Source: Ignelater luminosus (lineage: Eukaryota; Arthropoda; Insecta; Coleoptera; Elateridae). From it: a DNA stretch of 64,000 nucleotides. A program made the position numbers and the translations under genes. Shown here in pieces: positions 22,857-35,839 of this stretch; position 1 is the first letter of the stretch; each line of letters opens with the position of its first letter. The notes beneath the pieces are model-generated. The model searched no databases. It was not told the origin of the DNA and saw nothing but the letters and a program-made list of their open reading frames with translations. Where the stretch lies: positions 214,119 through 278,118 of the forward strand of contig VTPC01000639.1 in assembly GCA_011009095.1 (NCBI GenBank), written 5' to 3'.

Positions 22857-25800
22857 CAAACAACAACACCCAGTAGATGTTTGTTTAGCGTTGTGGATTT
22901 GAGCGCTTTATAATTTTCCTTCAATAATTCTCAGTTTTTATTCTGTCTATACATCTTAAACAGTATAACCTTCTAAATTCCATTATAAATAATTAATTAT
23001 GCTTAGCACGGTGATGTGCGGCCCATTGGAGTTTTTAAATTCTGCTCAATATCTTATTCTGAATGGTAGAAATTGGCCAATGGTTTTTTACCTTATCATA
23101 TCATTTAGTAAGTAGTCAGTATGGTCAGAAATAGCCAAAGGTTTATTCTAATAAGTAGTCTTTGTGTAATCTGGGGCAATCCAGTGCACATAAAATTCTG
23201 ATCTATCTAATTGCTTCTTGTTTCCTTTTTACTTAGTGCTTTTATTAAATGCGTGTGTTTGTTTTTTGTATTCAGTTAATTTCTTTTTTATTAGAGCCCT
23301 TAGAATCTATTAAAGATCTTTGATGGCCCTGTATTTTTTTTGAATGATGGTACCACAGTCGTCTTTGCTTTTTGATGGCATCTACATTCATCTCTCTTTA
23401 GATCTCGTTGTTCATCGTTCTTACTTTAATGTTCTACAACTTTGCATGCATGCATTTCAAAGTCCTTTAATCTCTTTCTAAAGTAGATTTTAAGTAGGAT
23501 AGGTAAGATGTGGCAACGTTTGTACTTTAAAATGTATGAATACATCCTCTAATTTTATGCAACTTGCTGCTTCATAGCTACTTAGAGATTCATTTTAATC
23601 AACGATGCTAGCAGGATTTATTGCATAGACGTGAAAACTATTTAATTTAATTTACAAAAAACCATTAAATGCTAAAAAATTTTCTAATTTTGAAAACCTA
23701 CAAAATGACGAGCTCGCCATAACGTACAGGCTTTGTTGCTGTTTTTGACATTATTTTTGAGTTTTTGAGAATATAAACTAAAATATCGAAACGAATATCA
23801 ACCAGGGTAGTAACGTTACTTGCTTTGTCAGGTTGTTATAAGAAGCAAGATGTACATTACTTTTTGTCAGGGGTGACTTAATTCGCTCCCCTCCCATGTG
23901 TCACAACTTTGAAAATCTCACAACATGGATTTAGCAGTAATGTTTCGTAATAATTTCTTTACTAATCTTCAACTGATACAAATAATTGAAAACTGATCAT
24001 AATCATAGTTTACAATTTAGCAACTCCGCTTTGAACTTTTGATCTCGACTGCAATAAATCTAGTGCGGTCATATAAAATCTCGGCAGAAACCAAAAAGAT
24101 TCTTAGCCCAAAATATTCAATCTAACCCAAACAGCGCGATTATAGGCTGGAAAACTTTGAAGTCTTAGGAGTAAACCCCAAATTGAAACTACAGACTCTG
24201 AAACAAACTAATTGAAATGCATAACTTAAACGTCTTCTTTTATTTTCATAGTCTTATCATCATCTACCACTTGTCACATTGTATTAGAATAAAAAAAATC
24301 ACATCACGGTTGATACTAGAAAGAAATCATTTAGGTTTCCAAAAAAAAGCAAGTTTAGCTGTTTATAGAGAATTCCTAAAAATTGCAGGCAATTCAGAAG
24401 TTGACTAACCCACAAAATACCAATGAACGCAAAAGGCATGATTCAGTAAATCGAAAAAATTGAATACTTTCCAAAAGTACGACGTAATAAGCCGCACAAA
24501 ATCAACGTTTCAGACGGACTACGAAGTTTTATCTAATACGATTTTGTTTTATTATTAAACAGTATTGTTTAAAAATCAATACGCAGACGTTTGCGTGAAT
24601 TATCGCGTTTTACCAGTTTTATAGCAGATGCATTATGAAAACGGATATAAGCTAGTCTGGGCCTTCCTAGATATGATAAGAACTTAGGTGTGAACAAGAA
24701 AACTATTTTTGTTTATTACCAATTAGAGTTCTTATTCAGGGGGATGCAAATGTACCCTATTGCATCCATTTTGCGGTGCCCATGACCTAAGTGCATCTTG
24801 TGTAGTTCCGCAAACGTTAAACAAACAACTCACTCTACTTTTTCATTACACCAAGCCTATTTCATTCCTTTTCTTTATCAGACATTCATGTCAGGATAGT
24901 TTTTACAGTCCTTTTTATTCTTTTTTTAATATACGTATAAAGGAGATATAAGATCTTTTGGTTTTTAATACAACAGCCTTCTCTTGCAAACATTTATTGA
25001 ACAGATCTGTTAATTAAAGTGAAGGTACTGACAAGCCATAGCCATAGACTTTTCTGTTTTCTAAATCGTTTGCGTTCAAGACTTTTTCGAATAATATTCT
25101 TTTTTGCGTTTAATTTTCTTTATCTTTTTGCTATGTCTCTGTTTGAATCGAATTTGTTTTTCCCACAAAACGTCATAGATCTTATCATAGTAATGTTCTG
25201 CTGTAACTTATCATGACAGTTGTCCCATTTTATTAACTAGCCTTTGCTGCTGCTGCTCATTCCAAGTAGAACAATGAACATTTCTGTGTTATAAGCAACA
25301 GTTAAGTTTTACTTAGCAGTTTCTTGACTTGCAATGAAAATGTTTCGTAGATTTCTACTGATGATAAGTTAGAACTTTAGAAGTCCTGATGGATTAGGTT
25401 TTACTGACTTGCTTTCCAATTAATTAGTTATTATCCGAGTTGTTACCTGCAATGTTCCGTTCTTGTATAGTAGATACTGAGAGACTTCTTGCATATATTA
25501 TACTATCCTATTTACTGTTATTGAAGTACTTAAAATAGCTAATGTCCTTGTTTCATTAGATCTTATGATTGTTTATTTCTATACTTAGTAAATATACGTT
25601 TTATCTTTAGTAAATATGTATCTATGGGGTATTCTGGTCTAGAGAGAGATATGTTTCAAGTATCATAAGGTATTTTACTATTGTTATATCAACAAGAATT
25701 TGATAAAATTTTTGAACAAAAGTTTAATACAAGTATGTCGCTTGGCACCATCTATATATACCTATGGCTAAATCCTCGGTTTATCCTGAATTGGATAGCA

Positions 25801-25883
25801 AAGAATAGTCGTGAAGGTACATCAAAATTCTTAAAACTAATACCTAGAGCACTGACACGTGGATATTTTTAATACTATGTTGT

Positions 25884-26770
25884 TCAGGCTAAAATAGTAA
25901 CCATAAAGAAATTTTCAGATTTAAACCTTATAATTTGTAAACAATTGTAACCTAATAACAATTGCTGTTGCTCTTTTAGTACATTGGTTGACATGAGTTT
26001 TGAATTGGAATCGATTATTACGCCCAAATTCCTTGCTTTTTTAGAAAGTTCTACGTCTACTCCTCCAATTTGCAAGCTGATTTGTGCAGCTATATTTTCA
26101 CATGTGTATGATCTCGAGAACAATAGCTTTTTAGACTTTTCTGGATTTAATTTTAAAGCATGTGATTGAGATAAATTGAAAAGAACGTCTAGATCACTAT
26201 TAATCCGAGCACAAGCTTCAATAGTATCGTTTGGTGAAAATAAATAATATAGCTACGTATCATCGGCGTAAAAATGAGATTTCATATGTGATGAACATGT
26301 GTAGAAGTTGGAGCTGTAAATGGCAAATAAAATTGAACTTAATATCGCTCCTTGTGGTACGCCAGCCTTAATATATAAATAATTGGATTGTCTATTGCTT
26401 AAGAAGTTGTTGAAAAAGTTTATAGCTGAAGGTGAAAATCCAGAGAAATGCAAAATCGCGTACAGTATTTCATGATTTATGGTGTCAAATGCTTTAGAAT
26501 AGTCAAGCAGAATTAAAATAGTGTTAGATCTTCTGTCAAGGGCACCTAGGATATCATCAGTAATTTTTAAGAGTGCTGTGGTACAACTAGAACCAGGTCT
26601 GAACCCTGATTATTTGGCACTAAAAGAATTTAAGTTGCTGACCTCTTCTGTATTTCTATACCATGTAGAAGCCATAATTTCTTGAGAATATTCCGTTTGC
26701 AGTATTCAGCTTAAAAAGGTTTCAAAAAAAATGACAAGAGTTTTGCATGTTGCTCACTAGGTTGAGAAAG
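25884..26770 (-). pseudogene. Jockey/CR1-like LINE reverse transcriptase fragment
   Basis: Read on the minus strand from about 26770: SGFRPGSSCTTALLKITDDI, then TILILLDYSKAFDTINHEIL (first catalytic Asp), then the open frame 26453-26253 with FLSNRQSNYLYIKAGVPQGA and SHFYADDT (the active-site F/Y-A-D-D box). After a short gap 26123-25884 gives LSKKARNLGVIIDSN, the usual post-RT block of non-LTR elements. Stops and small deletions break the frame, and both the endonuclease and the 3' end are missing. It lies antisense within the GMC intron. Confidence 0.8.
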
Positions 26771-27270
26771 CTGGTTGTCATCATTTTCTATCTTCTGACT
26801 ATACAATATTTAGATCGTAGGTCACTCGTTGCTGTATGTTGGTCCTAAAGCATTCATACGAAGTTTAAGGCTACTCAATCAGTTAGTTTTCAGGGTTCAA
26901 AGGGCACAGGTACGACCAATACTACTCCGGTCGGTTGCCTGTATTAATGCGTTGTACGCACTTGACCGAAGTTCTACCTAGAATTGTTCCTCCAACACTT
27001 CATCAACTATTTTCCTATCAACAACCACCCTGCTGTTTGCCTTTCCATCGCTCCCTCCAGTACGTGCGTTTACTCGCAGACGAAGTCTTTTTAAACAACC
27101 ACTGCTTTCAAGCAGAGATTGACAATGAATGTCTACCAACTAAGAGTGAGTCATACATTCTCCTCAGAAATAATCGCTTATTATGATAATAAATTGTTCC
27201 TAAAAGTAAAGTTGCATATTAGCTTAAGTTGAATATAATATTCCACTGTACACCAGCTTGATCAAGCGAT
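26771..27270. other. Non-coding intron segment between LINE and Tc1-like element
   Basis: The plus frame at 26935-27186 has no recognised domain. Around 26895-26960 the reading RVQRAQVRPILLRSVACINA is faintly like LINE C-terminal sequence, so this may be more LINE debris. Confidence 0.3.
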
Positions 27271-27273
27271 ATA

Positions 27274-27363
27274 CACTCAGTTTCATATAAAATGCACCAG
27301 CCATTAAAAATAAGGCAACGGGTTTGAAACTTCGCTAAAATGATGTTTTATTATTGCGTATGA
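27274..27363 (+). repeat. Left TIR of the Tc1-like element
   Basis: Pairs with 28514-28602; the shared blocks include AAAAATAAGGC, TTTGAAACTT, GCTAAAAT and TATTATTGCGTATGA. Confidence 0.85.
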
Positions 27364-27508
27364 ATAGATCAGGTTTTCATGAAAAAAAATTAACAATAAC
27401 AACAACGAAAACAAATTAGTAATGCGTAACATCGCCATAAACAGCAATGCAAGCATTTACGAGTCGTGGTATGTTTTCTATCAAGTGGTCTATGTTTTCC
27501 TGGGGTTT

Positions 27509-28380
27509 TTAGTTCCACATAACCTCAAGTTGGTGCCTCAGTTCGTCTAAGTTGTTAGGAGCTCTCGGCAATAATTCTTGTCGCTGGCTCATTATATCCC
27601 AAAAATGTTCAATTTGCGATAAGTCCGGTGATCGTGCAGGCCAGGGCAACATTTGTAATCGTGCTTGCTGAAGGTACCTTCTGGTAATTTTTACGGTGTG
27701 TGGACGTGCGTTATCCTGTTGGAAAATACAGTTTGGCAAGGTCTGCATGAACGGTACTAACACTGGTTCCAGGACATTATGAATATAGCAATGAACATTA
27801 ATAGTGTCTGGGACGAATACAAGAACTGATTTTCTTCCGAGACAAGTCGCACCCCAAACCATAACTCCAGGGGCGTTTTTCAGCAAACTCTAGATTTCAT
27901 CTTTTTCCTTGATATCAACGTACCCTCCCACGGCCGTCATTTGGCTCAAACAAAATCTTGATTCGTCACTGAATGCAATGTAGTTCCATTGCTGATTCCA
28001 ATGATGTCGCTCTTAACACCAAGGAAGCCTAACAGCTTTATGATGTGTTGTTAAAGGGAAGACGGTAGGATCGTAGTCCAAAAGAAGAGATTCTTCTGCA
28101 GATTGTTGCCATTGACACGCGACGGTAAAGGACTCGCATCCTTGTTGTTTGAAAGTGGTCTTTCGTAGCCATTCTTCGAAGAAGTCGATCTTCACGAACA
28201 TTGCTGCTACGTGGTGGTCTACCAGCTAGACGATGTCGCTGAATGCCTTCTTCTGACCAAGCAGATCATACTCGTGCAACTATAGTGTGGTCTCGAATTA
28301 ATCTTCTGTCAATTTCCAGAAAAGACAATCTAGCTTCTTTCATGCAGATAATTCGACCTCTATCAAACATTCATTCTGTC
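27509..28380 (-). pseudogene. Tc1-like transposase (broken)
   Basis: The N terminus near 28370 reads FDRGRIICMKEARLSF, then SEEGIQRHRLAGRPPRSSN, the helix-turn-helix and GRPR-like linker. The first catalytic residue lies in IAFSDESRFCLS (about 27975). The open frame 27886-27509 has GVMVWGATC, then CIFQQDNARPHT (second Asp) and WPARSPDLSQIEHFWD (Glu) with 34 residues between them, i.e. DD34E. Stops occur near 28270, 28015 and 27890 and at least one shift is needed, so it is not functional. Confidence 0.85.
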
Positions 28381-28513
28381 ACAAAATCTCGAAACAACTA
28401 ATTGTGTTTACTAGATATTGTTTTGTTTCTAAGCAGCAAGTTATCAGGGTTGTTGAGAGACAGTTGACGGATAACACAACCATTTGATTTTTTTAATGAA
28501 AGTAGTGATCATT

Positions 28514-28602
28514 TCATACGCAATAATAAACATTATTTTAGCAAAGTTTCAAAACCGCAGCCTTATTTTTATTGGGTGGAGTATTTCATATGAAACTGAG
28601 TG
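28514..28602 (-). repeat. Right TIR of the Tc1-like element
   Basis: Reverse-complement partner of 27274-27363, ending ATATGAAACTGAGTG immediately before TATA. Confidence 0.85.
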
Positions 28603-31401
28603 TATAAGGCGATAGAATGGCTTATGATTTAAATTTAATTTTTCCTGAAGTTTGTTAATAGATTCAGTACTGTATAAATTTTGGAAAGAGTTCAAAACGC
28701 ATGGATCAATAAATCAGATCTGAGAGAAGCAATGCGGAATATTGGCTTTCTATATGCATAAATACAAGCAGAAGAAATATTGGAGCTGTCACAAATAATA
28801 CATAAATGCACAGTAATGGGAAAAAATTGATTCACGTGTACTTTGATAAGTATCATATTTTGATATAAATTAAAGTTTGATGTAGACTGTACTATTATAT
28901 TTCGATAATAGGGTTGGCATTCTCTAATGTAATCACTTTTTAGTTATCAGCAAACAGAAAACAAACACAACCGAAGTACTAATTATATAATGTTGTACAA
29001 TCTTCATCAAATACTTTTTCAGAAATCCAACTAAATACTTAATGTATAATAATATGTCTAAATGTAGCTGGTGCGTTAGCAGTCATCTTTTCATGTAGTA
29101 CTTGTTAGCTTGGAATTCACTAACCTTATCACGTTTGTATTTTATTACATATTAGAACAAGTCCTAATAAATCATGAAATAGGAAAAGGCATATTTATAT
29201 AGAAACTCTTTCGATATAGATAGTTAAGGTTGAGATACCATTCTTGCAATTCTCTACGTTCGTGTTAATTTTTTTATTTTGTAATCTAATGTAATAGCCA
29301 CCAATGCAATATTAATTTATGCGTAGGTGCAATAATGAAAGTAAAATATAGTTTCTTTCTTTAAAGTGTCTAGGGTTTTTTTTATTATATTGTTAACGCG
29401 ACAATACTTGGAACTAACAATTTATAATTGCGTAAAGGAACTTGATAAAAAAATTGAAAGAAACTAAAAAATTTACGACGCCGATATATTTTGTAATAGT
29501 AATTTCGCCATAAGTATAGTTTTAAGTCTGAAGGCTGCAGCAAATTATGATAACAACCGAAGTGTACATTTTTTGCTATTCTTAATAATAATAAATTGAT
29601 TGCTCGGGCAATCTTTTATTATTAGTAAAAACACTTTTCACTAAAAAAATAACTTAAAAATACGTGCGTATCCAGATTTCTAAATTATATCATTACTTAT
29701 TTAACACGTATATCTAAAAATAAGACAATTTACTGAACGATAAACTAACTAAACGTGAATATTCTTTAATAAAAAAAGATTTCAATACAAAATGCAGTTT
29801 CCCTTTATAATTATTACTTATTAGTTTACCTTCATCTATTAATGAATAATGTAGTTATTATAAACAATAATTAAGTTAATGATATTGTACATACTAGTTT
29901 CATTCTTTGTTTCATCATTAAATTACTGTGAGAATGTTGACTGCTTCTATTTCTCGTCCAGGTTTCGCTTTAAGTAAGCAATTTTTTGTTAAGTTTTCCC
30001 GTCTAAATCAACAGAGTTATTGGTTTTCTGAAAAGCCTGTGTGCGTAATAATTAAGACAGTGGCTCTCCTTACGTAAGCGTATGACAGAATTGTAATAAA
30101 AAAACCTTCTCTGGTAAATTAAATTTTATAATTTGTCACAGGTTTAACTGAATTAAGTAAATTTTTAGAAAAGAAGTAAAAGTAAAAAATGTCTATCACT
30201 TTAAAAGTTTCTTACTAATTCAGCATTAAAGTGAAAGTAAAGGGTTTTTGTTTTCTCAGAAAATAAATCTGTTGTCTTTCTGTTATAAAGTCAGGTGGTT
30301 GGCACGATCTCGTACATTTAGTAAAATTTTTTTGAATAATAAAAGTAGCGCAATGTTGCATGACCGAACGAACACGGAGTTGCTTGTAACTTGAATGTAG
30401 TATGTATGATATTCAATTAATAAATAAACGCATTTGAAGGTAACGACAACTAGCGAAAGGTTATCAAATCAAGTTCAAAAAATTAGCTTAGGCGTAGTAA
30501 ATTTAAAACTTCACTTTCAGTCACAGTATTGAGTAACGTAATGTAAAATTACTATTACCAATAATGTCAACATAATAAGGTCATGCATGGATCGTATGCC
30601 ACTAATGCTTGATCTTATAAATTTTAGATTATTATGGGATTGGTCAATTTAGGAATTTTTTGGTTAATTAAACATTTATTGTAATTTTTGTTTGTAAACA
30701 ATCTCTCTTAAGGTTATGCCGAAAGTTTTTTTTATTATCTCTTGAATACATATTATTCTTAAAATTAGTATCAGCTTTTTGTTGTTCTCAAGGTGTGATA
30801 TTTATTTTTGTACGGGTTACATCCATTGTTTTCCACTTCCTTCATGCTTCTCAATTAGTTCTTGTATATATTTTAATATGTATGTATTTTCTGCAAAAAA
30901 ATATTAGAAAAAATTTGATACATGTTCGAGTTTCAAAGTTAGAACATTTCACATGATCATAGTTTTAGCAGTTTTCCGGTTTCGTATTCTTCTCGGAATG
31001 TAATATATGATTTAACAGTAGAATTATCAAACTTAAAAAAGTCATACTGAATGTTGACTGCATTACTGGATTTCTTCACAAAAATATTAAAGCGTTTAAT
31101 GAAATTCAAAGTAATCCTACAACAACTTTCAATCATGTGCGCGATGAAATCAAAGTGATGCTCAGAATGTAAAACAAGGTTGAATTTTAAAATTGATTCA
31201 GCAGGATGTTACCGAATAGTAGACATTTGTTTAGTAACAATAAGTTCCAAATCCGGTCCAAGATTATGCTGTCATTAGTGAAGTCAGAAAATCTTCACTC
31301 AGTACATTTCGCAAAAGGAATAGAACCGTTGTTCATATCATTTAGCTTTGACTCAAATGTATGGAGTTTCTGTATTTGATCTATAGTTAAAATGCCCCAA
31401 C

Positions 31402-31439
31402 AACAAATTCATTTAAATCACTCCTTAAATGAATTTGTT
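31402..31439. repeat. Perfect 14-bp inverted repeat (hairpin)
   Basis: AACAAATTCATTTA at 31402-31415 is followed after ten bases by its exact complement at 31426-31439. No terminator or element end can be assigned to it. Confidence 0.6.
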
Positions 31440-31774
31440 ATGTAAAAGTGTCGAATGCAGTAAGAACAAATGTTTCCCATCAAAATTCTAATGCTGCCAA
31501 GAATCGAAACCCGGACCAATAAGAGTAACCGCAAACACAGCATGTTAAAAATCTGTTAAAAATCAGAACTAATAACTAGGATGACAGTTCTGAGTTGAAA
31601 TAGCGGAGGCGTAAATGGAGACCATTTTAACTGCAATGTTGGAGCGCAAGATAAAAGGCAAGGAGAAACCAATAGCTTGTAAAATTCTCTAGTATAATCA
31701 TCATGCAATAGAAATCAAAGAACATGGCCCTGACTTCCCGGCACACCTTCAATGGTGACAGGGTGCTAAGAATA

Positions 31775-33625
31775 CCCGGGAGGAAATTCAAAATTGTCAC
31801 GTGGAATGTCAAAAGTATGTAGTAATCTGTAAAACTTACCAAATCCATATTAGAAATGAAAAGACTGGTTGTAGATCTATTAGGCATTAGCGAGATGCGG
31901 TGGCCAAATTCAGGCAAAATAACATCTGATGAATGTGCAGTGTATTATTCGGGTAACGACACTTCAGAGCATTACAGTAGAGTAGGCATTATTGTATCAA
32001 AACATCTGAATAAGACTGCAAAACATTTTGTCTCAATATCAGATAGAGTAGCGATTCTACAAATGGAAGGGAAAACCAGTAAATATAAATATTATAATAA
32101 TATATGCTCCTACAGCAGAGAAAGGAGACACCATAGTAGAGCAATTTTATGAAGAAATAGACGCTTTAAGATTAAAAAGAAACACCACGTTAACATTATA
32201 ATGGGCGATTTTAATGCCAAAATCAAAAAAAGTAAATGCATGGACAATGTTGGTGACTTTGGATTTGGAGACCGAAACGAACGAAAAGACAGATTAATGC
32301 AGTTCTGCCAAGAGCAAGATTTAACTGTCTTAAACACATTTTTCAAACGTCCAGCCAGACGTTTATATACATGGAAATCTCCTCGAGATAATTTACAAAA
32401 TATAATACGAAACCAAATAGACTACATATTGATAAACAAAAAATTTAGGAAGCGTCTTATCAGTGAAAACATACTCAAGTGCAGATGTTGAATCTGACCA
32501 TAATTTATTAATAGGAGTAATAAAATTACGCTTGAAATCAACGAAAAACCGAACTCGAGTCAAAATATGGGACATTAGAAAGCTTTAGATACCAAATATT
32601 AGAGAAGACGTTAAACAAGAAGTAATTCAGAAACTTGCAATAGCTGTAGTAAATGATAGAGAAGATATTAGAAAAGATATTAACACGCAGTAGAGAAAGA
32701 TAAAGGAGACGATAGTAGAAGTAGGTGACAATAATTTAAGAAAGGAATAGATGACAGAGGACATAATACAACTAATGGAGCGTAGGAGGCAGTACAAGAA
32801 TAAAAATGAGCCCAGACAGAAAAAGAGATCACAAGCAAAATCAAAAGTGCAAAGGAAGACTGATTAAAAACAAAATGTAGCGAAATAGAGCTCTTGCAGA
32901 AAAAACATGACATATTTAATGTCAAAAAAGTAAAAGAAGTCGTACAAGAAAAAGAAACTTTCTGCGGAACATTAATGGACGAAGCCAACAACATGGTGGT
33001 AAAATCACATTGTGGAAAAGATATTTGCAAGATCTCTTCAGCGACTACAGATAACCAATTACATTAAATGCAGAAGAATCCGAACTTATAATTATAAAGG
33101 ATCAAGTAACAGCTGCAATTAAAGCAGCTAAATCGGGTAAAGCAACAGGATAAAATCCTTGATGACAATGGTATTAAATTGTTAATCCGCTTGTATCCCA
33201 ACAGAATGGCTTACTTCCACTTTTATCACGTTTTACCAAAATTAAAAAATGTACGATGAAGTTTTTGACTTGTTACACCTATTTCGGAGTCGATCCAGGG
33301 ACACACTGTATATTCAAAGAAGCCCTACACGAAACCCAGATAGGAATCAAAATAGAAGGTCAAATTATAAATAATATACGTTACGCTGATGAATGATGAC
33401 ACAGCATTACTAACTGGAAATGAGAGAAGAGAGACATGCAAGTCTTGCTGGACAAAATAGCAAGAAGAAGTGTACGATATGGCTTAAAAATGAACATTAA
33501 AAAGACAAAATTATGGTAATCTCAAAGCAGCAACTCCCGCAGCCCCACATTACGATTGGTAATTACATTCTCGAAAATATCCAGAAATATAAATACATGG
33601 GATGTATAATAGGGTAAAGCACCCA
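31775..33625 (+). pseudogene. RTE-type LINE, copy A: endonuclease plus partial reverse transcriptase (broken)
   Basis: The endonuclease begins FKIVTWNVKSM (about 31783), continues in the open frame 31856-32152 (LLGISEMRWPNSGK) and in 32201-32491 (MGDFNAKI with catalytic Asp/Asn, then QIDYILINKKFRKR). The linker before RT follows (ESELIIIKDQVTAAIKAAK near 33076-33132). Most of the RT palm is deleted at about 33165-33290, after which GIKIEGQIINNIRYADDTAL (active-site YADD, about 33340-33405) and MNIKKTKIMVIS follow, ending near 33620. Apurinic-type endonuclease followed by RT is the RTE/CR1-like LINE layout. Confidence 0.8.
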
Positions 33626-34079
33626 GTTATTGGCACTTTAAGCAAATTGTGTGATTCAAAAATCAATATTTCAAAAACAAATTGGCTCAGCATTATGAAA
33701 ATTGATGTAGAATTTTCGTCAGAGATTATACTTTAATGATTAAATCGATATAAATTACAATAGATTTTTATTGAAAGCGTCGTATTTTGCAAAACAGCAA
33801 TTGCATTAGTTATTACCACTGTTCTGTAGTCATTGGCATGCAAATTATAGTAGTTATTGGCACATGTTCTTGTTATTATTATTCATTAAAACTGAGTGAA
33901 TTACTTGGTTTTGCAAAAGAAACACTAAAGTTGATGAAAGTAGGTACATACAACTTTATAAGAAATTTATTGAAGTTTATTTATTAATACAAACTTTACA
34001 GGTAAAATATTCTTTATATAAACTATGCTTTCTCAAACACTTGAGATAAAATACACTGTACAAACCAGTAAAATTACAC
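33626..34079. other. Unassigned sequence between the two LINE copies
   Basis: TTATTGGCAC occurs at about 33636 and again near 33853, and a related CATTGGCATGC lies between, suggesting a small repeat-bearing insertion. The open frame 33787-33987 is not recognised. Confidence 0.3.
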
Positions 34080-35500
34080 CAGAAGAATGGAAAAGACTGT
34101 TCAGCGAAAAACAACAAAGCGAAATAAAAATACCTGAAGGAGATAAAGATCGACAAGCTGAGAATCGAGCGAAACGGAAAACGTCATAACTGTAATGAAG
34201 AGCTTGAAGAATAGGAAAAGTTCGGGACTCGACAACATCTCGAATAAGATGCTGGAATATGTAGGTAAGAGACTATATCAAGAACTCACCCGACTGTTCA
34301 CCAACATTCTATGAACAGCACAGATACCAATGGAATGGAAGAACAGCATTACTGTACCGATATTTAAAAAAGGCCAAAAACATCACCCGACAACCATCGT
34401 GCAATTACTCTGCTAAACAGCACACTATAGGCATTCACGAAAATGATACTGGAAGAAATAAGTAAGGATATAAAAATAACAGAACAACAGGGTTTTAGGA
34501 AGAATAAATTAACAATTGATGCCATATTCATTGTAAGACAGACAGCTGGAAAATCAAGATAATGACTGAGAATAAATTGATACCAAGTCTAATTAAGGTC
34601 GTACAGAAAGTAAACAAGTACTGCACAACAAACATCAAAGTGGGACAACTACTAAGTGATGAAGTGAACTCCGGGATAAGGCAGGGTGACTCACTAAGTC
34701 CCTTCCTGCTTAGTCTCATTATGGACAGAATCACCGAAGTACTTGACAAAACGGTAGGATAGAAAATGGGCAATAATTATTTCCACAACAAAGATTATCT
34801 TCAGCGACTTTTGTGTAATTTTCACAAACAAGCAAACAAATTCAATATGAGAATAAACACAAAAAAAGAACTAAATGCATGGCGACAGTGAAGGAACCTA
34901 TAAGATGTAAGTTGGAGGTAAATAGATAGATAGTAGAGCAAGTCAGCAAGTTTACACATCTAGGATCAGAAATAACCAGTACTGGAGACCTACGAGAAGA
35001 AGTAAAGAAACAAAAGATGAAAGCCTGCAAATAGCAGGACAGTTGAAAGACCTAGCCTGGAAAAATAAATATCGCACGAGTAAAGGCAAAACACGAATTT
35101 AAAAAACCGCAGTGCGTCCAATTTTAACTTACGCTACTGAGACGAGAGCAGATACAACAAGGATCATCCAAATAATGAGAGCAACAGAAACGAAGATAAT
35201 ACAAGACATACACAGGAAAACACTGTTCGACCAAATAAGAAGCGAGGAATTGCGATAGTTGAGTAATATATAGGACGTAACAAAGTGGGTTAGGTAAAGG
35301 AGAAAAGAATCGAATAGACCTGCCGACAGCAAAGAAGAAAACTTCATCGTCAAAAGAGCAAAACTCTGCAATCTCGTGGGGACAAGATACCAGGGAAGGT
35401 CGCCGAAGTTATGAAGAGAATGTTGGACCTCCATGTCGGAAGAGGCTAGATAGGCTAAAACGGGCTTAAGCCTACTTATATGACAACACAAAAGAAACAA
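34080..35500 (+). pseudogene. RTE-type LINE, copy B: reverse transcriptase and C-terminal region (broken)
   Basis: Begins in the RT linker (PEEWKRLFSEKQQSEIKIPE) and the RT N-terminal part, which can be followed through shifts (MKSLKNRKSSGLDNISNKML-like, then AQIPMEWKNSITVPIFKKG). The open frame 34562-34762 holds NSGIRQGDSLSPFLLSLIMD, a strong RTE/RT box. YADD is lost in a small deletion near 34795. The C-terminal part follows: KEPIRCKLEVN, VSKFTHLGSEITSTGDLREE, then LTYATETRADTTR-like and RAKLCNLVGTRYQGR-like segments. The 3' end near 35500 is AT-rich. No endonuclease precedes it, so it is 5'-truncated. Confidence 0.8.
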
Positions 35501-35814
35501 TAAATTATTTAATAAAACTGATATAAGAAAAAATTAAGTGATTAACTTAAAGACTTGCTGTATTGCAACGACAATGATAGAAAGTTAAAATAAGCATTTC
35601 AGAAACTGCCGAACCCCGTGGTTCCAATTCGGTAAAAACCCACAGGTGATTTTTTAATTTTTTATGTTGCACATTTGAACATTCTAGAGTAAATAGGGGA
35701 AAAATTATTACGTACTTTATAACCTGACTACCTCTTAGTAAAAACTGCACAAAACGCATTTCTACATCACCTACATCGCGATGTATTCGACTGCAAAGGC
35801 TGAAACCGAACAAA

Positions 35815-35839
35815 CCTAACCTAACCTAACCTAACGTAA
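35815..35839 (+). repeat. Interstitial CCTAA (insect telomere-type) repeat
   Basis: Four exact CCTAA units and a fifth with one change (CGTAA). Degenerate CTAAC/CTTAA-rich sequence continues to about 35995. The complement, TTAGG, is the canonical telomere unit of most insects. Confidence 0.7.

Larger units (their letters stand above)
27274..28602 (-). mobile_element. Tc1-like (DD34E) DNA transposon, near full length, dead
   Basis: A 1,329-bp element with TIRs of about 90 bp (27274-27363 and 28514-28602), both starting CACTCAGTTTCATAT at the outer edge and roughly 80% alike. TA duplications flank both ends (27272-27273 and 28603-28604; the context is TATA on each side). The interior carries a minus-strand DDE transposase with stops. 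Size, TA target and DD34E spacing place it in the Tc1 group. Confidence 0.88.

Noticed and set aside
35547..35813. 88-residue minus-strand frame beside the CCTAA tract
   Set aside because: No recognisable motif, no start context and no homologous feel; probably chance.
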